Assembly (NCBI RefSeq): GCF_034427455.1
Contig: NZ_JAXQNN010000001.1
Coordinates: 248,001 to 312,000, forward strand
Length of the DNA stretch: 64,000 bases
DNA from: Jeotgalibacillus haloalkalitolerans
GTDB taxonomy: Bacteria; Bacillota; Bacilli; Bacillales; Jeotgalibacillaceae
Reading direction: 5' to 3'
Every line of letters begins with the position of its first letter. Position 1 is the stretch's first letter. The translations under genes and the position numbers were made by a program. Positions 41,651 through 51,652 of the stretch are shown here, one piece after another. The notes under the pieces are model-generated. The model was not told the DNA's origin. It saw nothing but the letters and a program-made list of their open reading frames with translations, and did no database searches.

Positions 41651-44600
41651 ATGCAGCCTTACAAAAAGCACTTTGCTGTTTTTGTAGCTTTAGTCATGGT
41701 ATTCAGCCTGCTGACACCTTTTTCATCTGTGTCAAAAGCGGCAAGCTTTACAGAGACGTTTGATAATTGGACTCAAACTGGATCATCATATCTGGATGGT
41801 TCATTTGAGGGAAATAACGGAGTGAACTGGGACTATACAGGTGGACGGGCATCGACTTCGATTGATGGAAAGGGAATGATGTTCCGCGATGCTGGAAGTG
41901 TCTTAATATCTTCTGAGATTGATGGCGGAATTTCATCACTATCTTTAGATATTAAGGCGGATTTCACTACAACTAACCCTCGTCAACTAGAAGTATATAT
42001 TAACGACGTGCTCGTTGGGACAACTCCTAACGTTGCGGCGGGTAGTGAAAAAATTAACTACAGCTTAGAAGATTTGGATGTTGAAGGACCGTTTGTCATT
42101 CAATTTAAAAAGGTGGGTTCTAACAGTCAGCTGACTGTCGACAACATCGCATGGACTTCATACGAAGATCCGACAAAAGTTTCCGCTGTACAGTCCAGCG
42201 TACCAGCTGGTCAGGTAGCTGAAGGAACAGAAGTAGCATTTTCTACTTCAACTGCTGATGCAGAGATCTTTGTTGCTCAAAATGGCGGTGAGTATGAAGC
42301 ATACACAGCTCCATTCACGTTAACTGAAGATACAACGTTTGACGTATATGCTGCTGCAGACGGACTGGATGATAGTGACGTCAGAACGTATGAGTATTCA
42401 ATCATTGCTGAAGAAAGTATTGCAGACGTTAGGAACCAGGAAGTGGGTTCAATTGTTTCAACAACTGGTACAGTAAGTGCTGTATTTAACCAGGGTGGTG
42501 CGAACAATATTTATATGCAGAATGCAGGCGCTGGCATTGTTGTCAGATCAACTGCTGACGTAACTCCTGGTGATATTATTTCGGTATACGGTGAGCTTCA
42601 GGATTATAATGGACTGGCGCAAATCGCAGCTGAGGCTGAGGATGTTGTTGTGACTGGTCAGGAAGAAGCACCTGCACCACAGCCGGTTCCTGAAACTGGT
42701 CTTAGCGAAGCGCTTGAAGGAACACTTGTATCTGTTTCAAATGTCAATATCGCTTCTTCCGGCAGCGGTAATTACTATGGAACAGATGAATTTGGAAATG
42801 ACATTGTGATTCGTCCGGCAACAAGTCTTGATATTCAGACAGGCCGTACGTATGAAGTCGTTAATGGTGTGGTTGGAGAGTTTAATGGAACATATCAAAT
42901 TGTTCCAAGATCAGCTGATGACGTGATTTTCGATACAAATCAGGTTCGTCCTGTGAAAGCTGACCCTGCCGGCGGATTTGTAGCAGAAGGCGGGACAGTT
43001 ACACTTTCAACAGAAACTGAAGGTGCATCGATTTATTACACAACAGACGGTTCTGAGCCGACTGAAGACAGCACGCTTTATGATGGTGGCGTAACAATCA
43101 CTGAAAACACTGATCTCAAAGCAGTTGCTGTAAAAGAGGGTATGACAACAAGTGATGTTGCTGAATTCACTTATGTGATTCAGTCTGATGATATTGAGAT
43201 TCACGATATTCAGGCTGCAGCGCACTTCTCACCTTATGAGGGACTGTCTGTACCTGATGTTGAAGGGATTGTCACGTATGTAGTGAACAGCAGCAGTTTT
43301 TATATGCAGTCACTAACACCGGATGAAGACTCTCGTACTTCAGAAGGAATTCTTGTATACCAGAGAAGTCATGGTCTTGCTGAAGGAGATCACGTAGAAG
43401 TAAGTGGAACGGTTTTAGAGTATTATGTGGAAGGTTACGGAGACCGTTTTGACAATGATCTTCCTGTAACACAGATCGAATCAACAAACATTAATGAAAT
43501 CGCATCAGGTCTTGAGCTTCCTGAGCCAGTCGTTATTGGCGGCGAAAACGGTATTGAAGTACCGACTGAAGTGATTGATAATGACAACTTTGCACAATTT
43601 GATCCTGCAGAGGATGGCATTGACTTTTATGAAAGTATTGAAGGTATGCGTGTCGAGGTAGCTGGCGGAACAGCGAGCGGTCCTCAGAAGTACGGTGAAA
43701 TTGCAGTGCTTCCGAATAAGGGAGATGAAGTTTATACACAGGCAGGCGGTTCGATTGTGAAGCCTGATGACTTTAATCCTGAGCGTGTGTTTATTGATGT
43801 AGATGACGAGAATTTTGTTGTGAAAACAGGGGACGAGTTATCAACATCAGCAATTGGTGTAATGAGCTACGGTTTTGGGAAGTATAAAGTGCTTGCAGGA
43901 AAAGGCCAGATGCCAGCATTCACTGATGGCGGACTTGAGCCTGATTCAACAACGATTGAATACAAAGAAGATGAGCTGACGATTGCTTCTTATAATATTG
44001 AGAACTTCTCAGCAAATACTTCTAATACAAGTGATGAGAAAGCGCAGCGTATTGCTGATTCATTCATTAATGACCTTGGATCACCGGATATTATTGCGCT
44101 GACAGAAGTACAGGATACGAATGGTCCAACAGACGATGGTACAGTTTCAGGAGAGGGAAGCTATCAGCGCCTGATCAATGACATCATCGCGCTTGGCGGT
44201 CCTGAGTATGCTTATACTGAGGTCATTCCTGAAGATAAGCAGGACGGCGGACAGCCGGGAGGTAACATCCGTAACGGTTTCCTTTACAACCCTGAACGCG
44301 TTCAGCTGACTGAAGGAGAGCAGGGCGGAGCCAATGATGCAATCGATGTGGTGGACGGCGAACTCACGCTGAACCCTGGACGTATTGCGCCATCAGAATT
44401 CCCGAACACACGTAAGCCTGTTGTTGCGGAATTCGATTTTAACGGCGAAAAAGTGATTGTAGTTGGAACTCACCTGAACTCTAAAGGTGGAGATCAGCCG
44501 TTATTCGGTCAGAATCAGCCGCCATTCCTTGGCAGTGAAGCTGAGCGTGTTGAGCTTGCAGCGATCATTAACAGCTTTGTACAGGATGTGCAGGCACAGA

Positions 44601-45310
44601 CACCCGATGCAAACATTGTCGTTGCAGGTGATATGAATGATTTTGAATTCGCTGCACCGATTGAGGCACTAAAAGGTGAAGAACTGACGAATCTGATTGA
44701 CGGAGTGGAAAAAGAAGAGCGCTACACTTACAACTATGAAGGGAATGCACAGGTGCTTGACCACATTCTTGTGAGTAATAACCTGGCTGACCGTACAGCG
44801 TTTGATATTGTTCATATCAACTCTGACTTCATGGAAGTTCACGGACGTGCATCTGACCATGATCCACTGCTGGCACAGATCAGCTTTAAAGAGGATATTG
44901 AAGAACCACAGCCTGAAAAGAAAGTTGTTAACCTTGCTGACTATGAGCAAAAGAAAGTAAATATCTTTGAAAATGATGTACACATTGTAGCTGAAAAAGG
45001 ATTAAAGGCAGATGAAATTATGGTTCGCGGCACGAACGTAAGCTTTGAGGGTGAGGGTCTTGAAGATCTTGAAATCACACTTCATGCAAAAGAAGCTGGT
45101 GCAGCGTATGATTTTGAAGGAAATGAAGTAAAATCAGTGGTTGTACAGCATAAAAACGTTGAAGCCATCTATGGAGCAGAAAATATCCAGAAGCTTGAGC
45201 TTCGCGGATCAGCGAAAAAAGCTGGCGTGACGCTTTATGACACTGAAGGAAATGAAATTGAGCTTGAAAATGAAAAGCCTGGTAAGGGCAAAAGTAAGAA
45301 AGCATCATAA
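41651..45310 (+). CDS. Giant secreted endonuclease/exonuclease/phosphatase-family protein
   Basis: 1219-residue exported protein. Signal peptide to about residue 31 (SVSKA). Next comes a beta-sandwich (32-170), then chitobiase/CHB_HEX_C-like repeats (about 180-250 and 430-505, the second reading ASIYYTTDGSEPTEDSTLYD), each followed by an OB-like nucleic-acid-binding domain (about 255-420 and 510-620), a linker domain, and an EEP catalytic domain (about 770-1075). Catalytic residues: N782 and E784 in ASYNIENF, LTEVQD, GTHLNSKGGDQP, D994/N996 in AGDMND and H1070 in SDHDP. The C-terminus is basic (KPGKGKSKKAS) without an LPXTG anchor. Role: extracellular DNA or phosphate scavenging, by analogy with ExeM/YhcR-type nucleases. 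AGGAGGT lies 9 bases before the ATG. Confidence 0.85.
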   Translation: MQPYKKHFAVFVALVMVFSLLTPFSSVSKAASFTETFDNWTQTGSSYLDGSFEGNNGVNWDYTGGRASTSIDGKGMMFRDAGSVLISSEIDGGISSLSLDIKADFTTTNPRQLEVYINDVLVGTTPNVAAGSEKINYSLEDLDVEGPFVIQFKKVGSNSQLTVDNIAWTSYEDPTKVSAVQSSVPAGQVAEGTEVAFSTSTADAEIFVAQNGGEYEAYTAPFTLTEDTTFDVYAAADGLDDSDVRTYEYSIIAEESIADVRNQEVGSIVSTTGTVSAVFNQGGANNIYMQNAGAGIVVRSTADVTPGDIISVYGELQDYNGLAQIAAEAEDVVVTGQEEAPAPQPVPETGLSEALEGTLVSVSNVNIASSGSGNYYGTDEFGNDIVIRPATSLDIQTGRTYEVVNGVVGEFNGTYQIVPRSADDVIFDTNQVRPVKADPAGGFVAEGGTVTLSTETEGASIYYTTDGSEPTEDSTLYDGGVTITENTDLKAVAVKEGMTTSDVAEFTYVIQSDDIEIHDIQAAAHFSPYEGLSVPDVEGIVTYVVNSSSFYMQSLTPDEDSRTSEGILVYQRSHGLAEGDHVEVSGTVLEYYVEGYGDRFDNDLPVTQIESTNINEIASGLELPEPVVIGGENGIEVPTEVIDNDNFAQFDPAEDGIDFYESIEGMRVEVAGGTASGPQKYGEIAVLPNKGDEVYTQAGGSIVKPDDFNPERVFIDVDDENFVVKTGDELSTSAIGVMSYGFGKYKVLAGKGQMPAFTDGGLEPDSTTIEYKEDELTIASYNIENFSANTSNTSDEKAQRIADSFINDLGSPDIIALTEVQDTNGPTDDGTVSGEGSYQRLINDIIALGGPEYAYTEVIPEDKQDGGQPGGNIRNGFLYNPERVQLTEGEQGGANDAIDVVDGELTLNPGRIAPSEFPNTRKPVVAEFDFNGEKVIVVGTHLNSKGGDQPLFGQNQPPFLGSEAERVELAAIINSFVQDVQAQTPDANIVVAGDMNDFEFAAPIEALKGEELTNLIDGVEKEERYTYNYEGNAQVLDHILVSNNLADRTAFDIVHINSDFMEVHGRASDHDPLLAQISFKEDIEEPQPEKKVVNLADYEQKKVNIFENDVHIVAEKGLKADEIMVRGTNVSFEGEGLEDLEITLHAKEAGAAYDFEGNEVKSVVVQHKNVEAIYGAENIQKLELRGSAKKAGVTLYDTEGNEIELENEKPGKGKSKKAS

Positions 45311-45315
45311 TGAGG

Positions 45316-45351
45316 AACCCCCTGAAATCGCAATCTGCGATTCAGGGGGTT
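45316..45351 (+). terminator. Terminator of the secreted nuclease gene
   Basis: AACCCCCTGAAATCGC / GCGATTCAGGGGGTT, about 15 bp with one bulge and a 5-nt loop, then TTCTCC. Confidence 0.85.
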
Positions 45352-45420
45352 TCTCCATTATGAAGCTGACCCAATTAACAGACCACAGTACCATTGCATC
45401 CACTCCATTTAAATTCCTAA

Positions 45421-45444
45421 AAAAAAACCGCCTTAACAGCGGTT
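45421..45444 (-). terminator. Terminator of the LLM oxidoreductase gene
   Basis: On the minus strand AACCGC, 7-nt loop, GCGGTT, then T6 or more; it abuts the stop codon. Confidence 0.82.
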
Positions 45445-46430
45445 CAAATCATTTCCCGGGCAATAAGCTCATAAGACTTCTTCTTATCCTCAGGAGAATA
45501 TATATTCGTAATCAATAAAAAGTCATCGGTTTGATATCGCTCACTTAACTCTTCCAGAGAAGTCTTCACTTTCTCAGGCGTCCCGACAATCATTCTTCTG
45601 CGGTTATGCCGGATTTTCTCCAGGTCAGCTGATGTAAGTCCTTGCTCTTTCAGGCGTTCAGGAGCATGAACCTGTGAATCGCCTTTTTCAATGCTAAGCA
45701 GCCACATATCCTGCGTAAGTGCGAGGCGCTCAGCTTCTTCCTGTGTTTCAGCACAGACGGTAAATACACATACATTTACAGTTGGTTCATCAAATTGCCC
45801 TGGTTTGAAATGTTCACGGTATACCCGGAGTGTTTCTTCCCATTTATCCGGATTAATAAAGTGACCAAATGTCAGTCCCAGACCGCGCTCCGCAGCAAGC
45901 TTAGCGCTTCGGGGTGAGAGACCGAGCACCCATATGGGCGGGGCACTGCCGGTTCTTGGTGTGACTTTGACCATTCTATATTCATGCTGCTTGGGAAGTT
46001 CATTATGCAAAAACCCGTACAATTCATCGAGATGTCTTGGGAAAGCACTCATCATACTTTCACGGCTGTCAGTTAATGCGGCTCTTGTCCGTTCAGTTCC
46101 GCCGGGAGATCTGCCAACGCCGAGATCCACGCGGCCGGGAAACAAAGCCTCAATCGTTTTAAAGGTTTCTGCAACCTTCAGGGGACTGTACTGCGGCAGT
46201 AAAATGCCACCGGAACCCACTTTAATGAATTCTGTAGCTGAAGCGATTCGTGTCATCAGAATTTCGGGTGCTGCGCTGAGCAGCCCGTTAGTATTATGAT
46301 GCTCGGCCAGCCAATAGCGCTGATAGCCAAGCTTTTCAGCGGATTTTGCAAGTTCAATGGTGTCATTCAGGACATCAGAGGGGTCTGATCCCTGAGGCAT
46401 TGGGACCTGATCCAGAATTCCAAGTTTCAT
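45444..46430 (-). CDS. Luciferase-like (LLM) flavin-dependent oxidoreductase
   Basis: 328-residue member of the bacterial luciferase-like superfamily, group with MsrB-like YceB/YtmO names (LLM class, TIGR03558-like). Seen: KLGILDQVPMPQGSD start, YWLAEHHNTNGLLSAAPEIL, VGSGGILLPQYSPLKVAE, LFPGRVDLGVGRSPGGTERT and PPIWVLGLSPRSAKLAAERG. It uses FMNH2 or F420-like reduced flavin; in Firmicutes FMN. Substrate unknown. The start at 46430 follows AGGAGGAC; an upstream ATG adds 8 residues. Confidence 0.85.
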   Translation of the reverse strand: MKLGILDQVPMPQGSDPSDVLNDTIELAKSAEKLGYQRYWLAEHHNTNGLLSAAPEILMTRIASATEFIKVGSGGILLPQYSPLKVAETFKTIEALFPGRVDLGVGRSPGGTERTRAALTDSRESMMSAFPRHLDELYGFLHNELPKQHEYRMVKVTPRTGSAPPIWVLGLSPRSAKLAAERGLGLTFGHFINPDKWEETLRVYREHFKPGQFDEPTVNVCVFTVCAETQEEAERLALTQDMWLLSIEKGDSQVHAPERLKEQGLTSADLEKIRHNRRRMIVGTPEKVKTSLEELSERYQTDDFLLITNIYSPEDKKKSYELIAREMI

Positions 46431-46500
46431 GACTGAGTCCTCCTCATCATTCAATGACTCAATTATGACATGATCCCGGTTTAACCTGCATCAGGTTTGC

Positions 46501-47613
46501 TCACGCAAGCCTCAACTGAATCAATTTTGCGATTTCAGTGGCTCTTTTAGCAGTCAGTGTTTTTGCTTGCGTCAGGGCATAATCAAGTGTGCAGGGGCTA
46601 TGCATAATTGAAAAGCTTGCTGTAAATAGATCCAGGAGACCTTCAGCTTCATGATCAAGGCTGCCTGATATTAAAAGAACCGGCTTATCACATGAAGCTG
46701 CAAGTTCAGCTACATAATGAGCCACTTTCCCATACATCGTCTGTTCATCACTTTTTCCTTCACCTGTAAGGATCAGGTCCGCTCTACGGACTGCTTCAGG
46801 AAGTCCCATTTCTTCCCCAATCAGTTTTGCACCCTGTGCGAACTGACCGCCTGCAGCAAGCAGGGCAAACCCCATTCCACCTGCAGCTCCAGCGCCTGGT
46901 GCATCAATCAGTTCCGCAGCAGTGAGTGCTGCAAACTGTGAAATCCATTGATCATAAACAGCAATATCTTCAGATCGGACACCTTTTTGAGGACCGAAAA
47001 TCGCTGTAGCACCTTCTTCTCCGGTTAAAGGGTTATTCACATCTGAAGCGATCATCAGGTCAATTTCTTTCAGTCTCGGGTCAAGTGTTGTCAGGTCTAC
47101 GCGCTGAATATAAGGAAGTCTCCCCAGGTTAACGCTGCCTTCAAATGTCTCTGTGTAAGTGTACATTGCGCCAAGCGCTTCAAGCAGGCCTGCTCCACCG
47201 TCATTCACTGCACTTCCGCCAAGGCCGATCAGCACCTTTTTACACCCATGGTCCAATGCATAGCGGATCAGCTCGCCAACGCCATATGAAGTAGATTGGA
47301 TCGGTATCAGTTCATCAGTTGTGAAGTCCGGAAGACCGACCGCCTGTGCTGATTCAATATAAGCGGTGTCTCCATCTATACAGATTTTCGCTTTTTTATC
47401 ATGTCCGTATGTATTTTTAACTGTAACTTCCATTGGGATGATCCCTTTTTTAAATGAAAACGGCTCAAGCATGCCTTCACCACCATCTGCCATCGGAAGA
47501 AGTACATAGTCAGCTTCAGGATAAACGAGTTGAAACCCTTCTTTCATTGCCAGCGCTGCTTCTGAAGCGCTCAGGCTGCCTTTAAATGAATCTGGTGCAA
47601 TGACAATTTTCAT
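46501..47613 (-). CDS. glxK: Glycerate kinase
   Basis: 370-residue glycerate kinase (GlxK/GarK type I fold), making 2-phosphoglycerate or 3-phosphoglycerate from D-glycerate. The start MKIVIAPDSFKGSLSASEAA, the PMADGGEGML substrate loop, VLIGLGGSAVNDGGAGLLEALG and DLILTGEGKSDEQTMYGK motifs are all standard. AGGAG lies 11 bases before the ATG. An AAGCGCTT core in the upstream gap (47671) could be a poor cre site. No glyoxylate carboligase gene is adjacent. Confidence 0.92.
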   Translation of the reverse strand: MKIVIAPDSFKGSLSASEAALAMKEGFQLVYPEADYVLLPMADGGEGMLEPFSFKKGIIPMEVTVKNTYGHDKKAKICIDGDTAYIESAQAVGLPDFTTDELIPIQSTSYGVGELIRYALDHGCKKVLIGLGGSAVNDGGAGLLEALGAMYTYTETFEGSVNLGRLPYIQRVDLTTLDPRLKEIDLMIASDVNNPLTGEEGATAIFGPQKGVRSEDIAVYDQWISQFAALTAAELIDAPGAGAAGGMGFALLAAGGQFAQGAKLIGEEMGLPEAVRRADLILTGEGKSDEQTMYGKVAHYVAELAASCDKPVLLISGSLDHEAEGLLDLFTASFSIMHSPCTLDYALTQAKTLTAKRATEIAKLIQLRLA

Positions 47614-47819
47614 AATCAGTCAGCTCCTATTCAGTGCGATTGGCTATATTGTATCAGGCTGAATGAGACAAAGCGCTTAAAAAAAGAAATTTCTGATTAT
47701 GATCAATTTCCACTTGAAAAAGTGACGGTTGTGTGATTTGTTTTCGATAATCCCTTGCAATTAATGGTGCAACCATCGTACAATGAAGGATGAATGTCAT
47801 TTTCGAAATGAGGGTAAAA

Positions 47820-48881
47820 ATGAAAACTTCCATTTATGGATTAACGTTGGAGCAACTTGTTGCCTGGCTTATGGAACATGGTCAAAAGAAGTTTCGTGCA
47901 GAACAGATTTGGGACTGGCTTTATCGTAAGAGAGTCACAACTTTTGAAGATATGAAGAACGTCAATAAAGAATGCCGTGAGTTACTAGAAGAGAACTTTG
48001 TCATCGAGACACTGGATCTTCAGATTCGTCAGGATTCACAGGACGGCACTGTGAAATTTTTATTTAAACTTCAGGATGGAAACCTGATTGAAACCGTACT
48101 GATGAGACAGAAATATGGTCAGTCAGTATGTGTAACGACTCAGGTCGGCTGTAATATCGGCTGTACATTCTGTGCGAGTGGTCTGCTTAAGAAGAGCCGT
48201 GACCTTTCGAGCGGTGAAGTTGTTGAACAGATCATGCGCGTTCAGAAGTATATGGATGAAAAAGGCGATGGTGACCGCGTCAGTCATATCGTTGTCATGG
48301 GAATCGGAGAGCCGTTTGATAACTATGATAACCTGATGAGCTTCCTGCGCGTCGTGAATTCAGCGAAAGGTCTGGGCATCGGGGCACGTCATATCACGGT
48401 TTCAACAAGTGGTCTTGCGAACCGGATTTATGACTTTGCAGATGAAGACCTGCAGGTAAACCTTGCACTGTCTCTTCACGCACCGAATGATGAGCTGCGT
48501 ACACGCATCATGAAGATTAACCGTGCATATCCAATTGAGCCGCTTATGAAAGCGATCGATTACTACCTTGAAAAAACAAATCGCAGAATTACGTTTGAGT
48601 ACATTCTTTTACATGATGTAAATGATCATGTGGAAGAAGCAGAACAGCTTGCGAAGATGCTTTACAACAAGCGTCACCTGGCATATGTGAACCTGATTCC
48701 TTACAATCCGGTTGATGAGCATATCCAGTATGAGCGAAGCAAGCAGGAAAACATCATGAAGTTTTATGATACGCTGAAAAAAGGCGGCATTAACTGTGTG
48801 GTACGTCAGGAGCATGGTACTGATATTGATGCGGCATGCGGACAGCTGCGCAGTAAGCAGATTAAAAAATCAGCAGTATAA
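47820..48881 (+). CDS. rlmN: 23S rRNA (adenine-2503-C2)-methyltransferase (dual tRNA A37)
   Basis: 353-residue radical-SAM enzyme. The cluster motif CNIGCTFC (C111, C115, C118) and the methyl-carrying C340 in [10 protein letters not shown] are present, with [12 protein letters not shown] and HITVSTSGL. It methylates A2503 of 23S rRNA and A37 of some tRNAs. Sequence is of the Listeria/Planococcaceae type rather than the B. subtilis YloN type. The resistance enzyme Cfr was considered, but the RlmN-type accessory domain and C-terminus argue against it. Start at 47820 matches relatives; an upstream ATG at 47790 would add 10 residues. Confidence 0.93.
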   Translation: MKTSIYGLTLEQLVAWLMEHGQKKFRAEQIWDWLYRKRVTTFEDMKNVNKECRELLEENFVIETLDLQIRQDSQDGTVKFLFKLQDGNLIETVLMRQKYGQSVCVTTQVGCNIGCTFCASGLLKKSRDLSSGEVVEQIMRVQKYMDEKGDGDRVSHIVVMGIGEPFDNYDNLMSFLRVVNSAKGLGIGARHITVSTSGLANRIYDFADEDLQVNLALSLHAPNDELRTRIMKINRAYPIEPLMKAIDYYLEKTNRRITFEYILLHDVNDHVEEAEQLAKMLYNKRHLAYVNLIPYNPVDEHIQYERSKQENIMKFYDTLKKGGINCVVRQEHGTDIDAACGQLRSKQIKKSAV

Positions 48882-48886
48882 ATTTG

Positions 48887-48914
48887 AAAGCCTGGAAAAT
48901 TCCAGGCTTTTTCT
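48887..48914 (+). terminator. Terminator of rlmN
   Basis: AAAGCCTGGA / TCCAGGCTTT, 10-bp perfect stem with a 4-nt loop, T5. Confidence 0.9.
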
Positions 48915-48941
48915 AATTTTTAGAAGCTATACTTATTTCTA

Positions 48942-48971
48942 TTGAAAACCGTCTCTTCCATGTATTATAAT
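48942..48971 (+). promoter_or_regulatory. Promoter of the membrane diguanylate cyclase gene
   Basis: TTGAAA, 18-bp spacer, TATAAT; SigA-like, 36 bp before the start codon. Confidence 0.75.
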
Positions 48972-49007
48972 AAAAATGTGACAAATGACCTATTTGGAGG
49001 AACGGTG

Positions 49008-50492
49008 ATGGAGGGACTATTTTTAACGGCAGCCTTTATTATTACAGCATTTCTTGCTAATACACTTCGCTTCTTCGTAAACGGATACATAAACAGATTA
49101 ATATTTGTCATCTCGACAGTACTGCTGGTTCTTCTTGAGCAGTGGCTTGTTTCACCTTCACACACCCATTGGCTGCTTTTATTTGTCATTGCGGCAACTG
49201 TGATCAGCTTTCATTTCAGTGGAGGTATGATTGCAGCAGGACTTGCATCATTATATCTATGGATCACTACAGGGCAGGTGGAACTTAGTGTTTATACCGC
49301 CTATTTTTTATTTGCATCATCCGTTTATGCAGTCAGATTTTATGTCAGAAAAATACGCCGTCAGCGCGATCACTGGCTTGAGATCCTGACGATTAATTCA
49401 AAACAGCTGAATGTGACAAAGGATGTCAGTCAGGCCATGCAGCAAACGTTTAATACAAAGCGCCTGCTCGAAACGATCCTGACATCTATGACAGCAGGAC
49501 ACGGGCTTGGCTATAACCGCGCAATGATTTTTCTGCTCGGAGAAGACAAGCATACGTTAAAGGGTATCATGGCCACAGGGCCGGTTCGGGCGGAAGAAGG
49601 CTTTGAGATCTGGGAGAATATCACGGTTAACCGCTATGGCCTGGCAGATTTAATTGATAAAAAAGAAGAAGAGAAGGCAGATCAACTATTAAATGAAATT
49701 GTGCAGGATATGACCATTCCGCTGACAGAAGACAGCTTTCTGACTAGTGTGATGAACTCGGGTCATCCAATGCTTGTGAAAAAGATAGATGAAAACGATG
49801 AGCTGATGAAGCATTTTCAACATAAGCTTAATCTGCAGGAGTTTGCTGTGATTCCTCTTATTCATCAGGGCGAAAAGTCAGGAGTTGTTATGATCGATAA
49901 CCTCGTGAACCAGAAGCCGCTTAATATGCATGATGTCGACATCGTTACCCCGCTTGCTACACAGGCAGCTATTGCGCTTCAGCAGGCGAGCCAGTATGAA
50001 TCAGTTGAACGGATGGCTCTTAAGGACGGATTGACCAATCTTTATAATCAGCGTGCATTTCAGCAGTCTTTATCTGATGAGTTTTGCAGCAGGTCGTTTT
50101 CAATTATTCTATTAGATATTGATTTCTTTAAAAATTATAATGATACCAATGGACATATGCTCGGTAATGAGGTGCTTGTTCAGCTTGCGGGAGTCATCTC
50201 AAATAGTCTCAGAGGGGATGATCTTGCTTATCGTTTTGGCGGGGAGGAGTTCGTTATTTTACTCCCGGGTACAACAAAGGATAAAGCGTATATGGTAGCA
50301 GAAAGAATCCGTAAAAGGGTGGAAGAAACAGTTTTTCCAAAAGGAGAATTACAGCCGAAAGGAAAGCTGACGGTCAGCCTGGGTGTCGCTGCATCTGATG
50401 GTTCAATGGATCCTTTTGATGTCGTAGAACTTGCGGATCAGGCGCTGTATGAAGCAAAAGACCGCGGTAAAAACCGCGTGGCAGTCACCTAG
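49008..50492 (+). CDS. Membrane diguanylate cyclase: 5TM-GAF-GGDEF
   Basis: 494-residue cyclase. The N-terminal 120 residues form about four to five membrane helices, then a coiled linker, a GAF domain (about 150-325) and a GGDEF domain (about 335-494). The active motif GGEEF (411-415) and LDIDFFKNYNDTNGH are intact, and the inhibitory site RGDD (402-405) fits RxxD, so it should be feedback-inhibited, unlike the cyclase at 30249. Start 49008 is fixed by GGAGG 7 bases upstream. Its TAG stop lies inside the AGGAGGT of the next gene, so the three following genes likely form one operon. Confidence 0.9.
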   Translation: MEGLFLTAAFIITAFLANTLRFFVNGYINRLIFVISTVLLVLLEQWLVSPSHTHWLLLFVIAATVISFHFSGGMIAAGLASLYLWITTGQVELSVYTAYFLFASSVYAVRFYVRKIRRQRDHWLEILTINSKQLNVTKDVSQAMQQTFNTKRLLETILTSMTAGHGLGYNRAMIFLLGEDKHTLKGIMATGPVRAEEGFEIWENITVNRYGLADLIDKKEEEKADQLLNEIVQDMTIPLTEDSFLTSVMNSGHPMLVKKIDENDELMKHFQHKLNLQEFAVIPLIHQGEKSGVVMIDNLVNQKPLNMHDVDIVTPLATQAAIALQQASQYESVERMALKDGLTNLYNQRAFQQSLSDEFCSRSFSIILLDIDFFKNYNDTNGHMLGNEVLVQLAGVISNSLRGDDLAYRFGGEEFVILLPGTTKDKAYMVAERIRKRVEETVFPKGELQPKGKLTVSLGVAASDGSMDPFDVVELADQALYEAKDRGKNRVAVT

Positions 50493-50503
50493 GAGGTATA
50501 TAG

Positions 50504-51004
50504 ATGGATTATGCATTATTGCTAATGAATATTATTGCATTCACGATCGTCTTTCTGATTACAACCAGACCGATGTACTTGCGTTCGCTCAGAGTGAAAG
50601 CGGATCGTACAGCTAAGCGGCTTGGGCTCTCTCTGAATGAGTTGGTCTATTCATATGAACAGATGGTCTTCTTTACAGCACTTCCAAGTCATTTACCTCA
50701 GCTGAAGCTTGCTGAAAAGCAGGATATCTTACTGAAGCTTGACTATCATTCTATGTTTTTCCCAAGGCTCAAAGGCGTAAAAGTCATTGTCACAAAAGGC
50801 AGTCATCCTTTTGATCTGGCTTATTTGCCGATTAAAGATTTCAGGCTTCCTGCGCTGGACCGACTTTCCTCAGAGTCTCATTTGACTGACAGAGAGTATT
50901 TAACAGTCAGCTCTTATATTGCGAGCAATCTGCAAACACTGTATGAGATTAAAGATGAAGTGTTTCATAAAATGCAATTTAAAGCGGATCAAATGCCAGA
51001 ATAA
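50504..51004 (+). CDS. Membrane-anchored protein of unknown function
   Basis: 166-residue protein with one N-terminal membrane helix (residues 4-21, ALLLMNIIAFTIVFLITT) and a soluble domain. Nothing in it matches a family I know. AGGAGGT overlaps the stop of the cyclase gene, indicating coupling. It might modulate the cyclase, but that is only neighbourhood inference. Confidence 0.72.
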   Translation: MDYALLLMNIIAFTIVFLITTRPMYLRSLRVKADRTAKRLGLSLNELVYSYEQMVFFTALPSHLPQLKLAEKQDILLKLDYHSMFFPRLKGVKVIVTKGSHPFDLAYLPIKDFRLPALDRLSSESHLTDREYLTVSSYIASNLQTLYEIKDEVFHKMQFKADQMPE

Positions 51005-51023
51005 AAAGAAAAGAGGCGGACTC

Positions 51024-51620
51024 ATGATAAACGATCAACAGCTATCAATCCGGACGTCGAGTCTGCTTGAAACAGTCAGTTCCTCGATTCATCATAACCG
51101 CTATGAAGCGACACCTTACGAAGGGCTCGAGGCTTTAAGTGAAGCTTATTCACTAAAAGGCAGGAGCTTAGTGGATTATGGGTGTGGGAAAGGGCGGGTT
51201 TCATTTTATTTTCATCACCGGTTTGGGATTGATGTGACAGGTATTGAGATGAACCCAAGGCTTTATCAGGCAGCGCTTGAAAACCAGGCATCCTATCTGG
51301 CTAAACGAAAGCTGAAAAAAGGCAGCATTCAGTTTGAACGTGCCTATGCGGAGAAGTATGAAGTGAAAGCGGATCAGGATGTGTTTTATTTCTTTAATCC
51401 ATTTTCTCTGCAGTTATTTTCAGCTGTGCTTAGCCGGATCTCATCATCTCTTGAGAAGCATCCAAGACAGGCCACGATTATTTTGTATTATCCAACTGTT
51501 GAATACATTCATCATATTGAAGAGCATTCCGCTTTTCATCTGACACAGCAGATTCCGGTTCCGGGATTGGTAGAAAATAATCATAATGAGCGTTTTGTGG
51601 TTTTTGAGTATGGAGAGTAA
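51024..51620 (+). CDS. SAM-dependent methyltransferase
   Basis: 198-residue class I methyltransferase. Motif I is SLVDYGCGKGRVSFYFHHRFG, the acidic ribose-binding residue is in DVTGIEMNPRLY, and motif IV is VFYFFNPFSLQLF, where NPF resembles the NPPF/NPF loop of N-methyltransferases. Substrate unknown. AAGAGGCGG precedes the ATG; a longer frame starts inside the previous gene without a site. Third gene of the operon headed by the cyclase. Confidence 0.82.
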   Translation: MINDQQLSIRTSSLLETVSSSIHHNRYEATPYEGLEALSEAYSLKGRSLVDYGCGKGRVSFYFHHRFGIDVTGIEMNPRLYQAALENQASYLAKRKLKKGSIQFERAYAEKYEVKADQDVFYFFNPFSLQLFSAVLSRISSSLEKHPRQATIILYYPTVEYIHHIEEHSAFHLTQQIPVPGLVENNHNERFVVFEYGE

Positions 51621-51652
51621 AGGTTTTAGTGAGGTGGAGTTAATGTTGTAAT

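Noticed and set aside
47820-48881. Cfr antibiotic-resistance methyltransferase
   Set aside because: The sequence matches housekeeping RlmN of Listeria/Planococcaceae over its whole length, including the N-terminal accessory domain; no resistance-gene context or mobile element is present.
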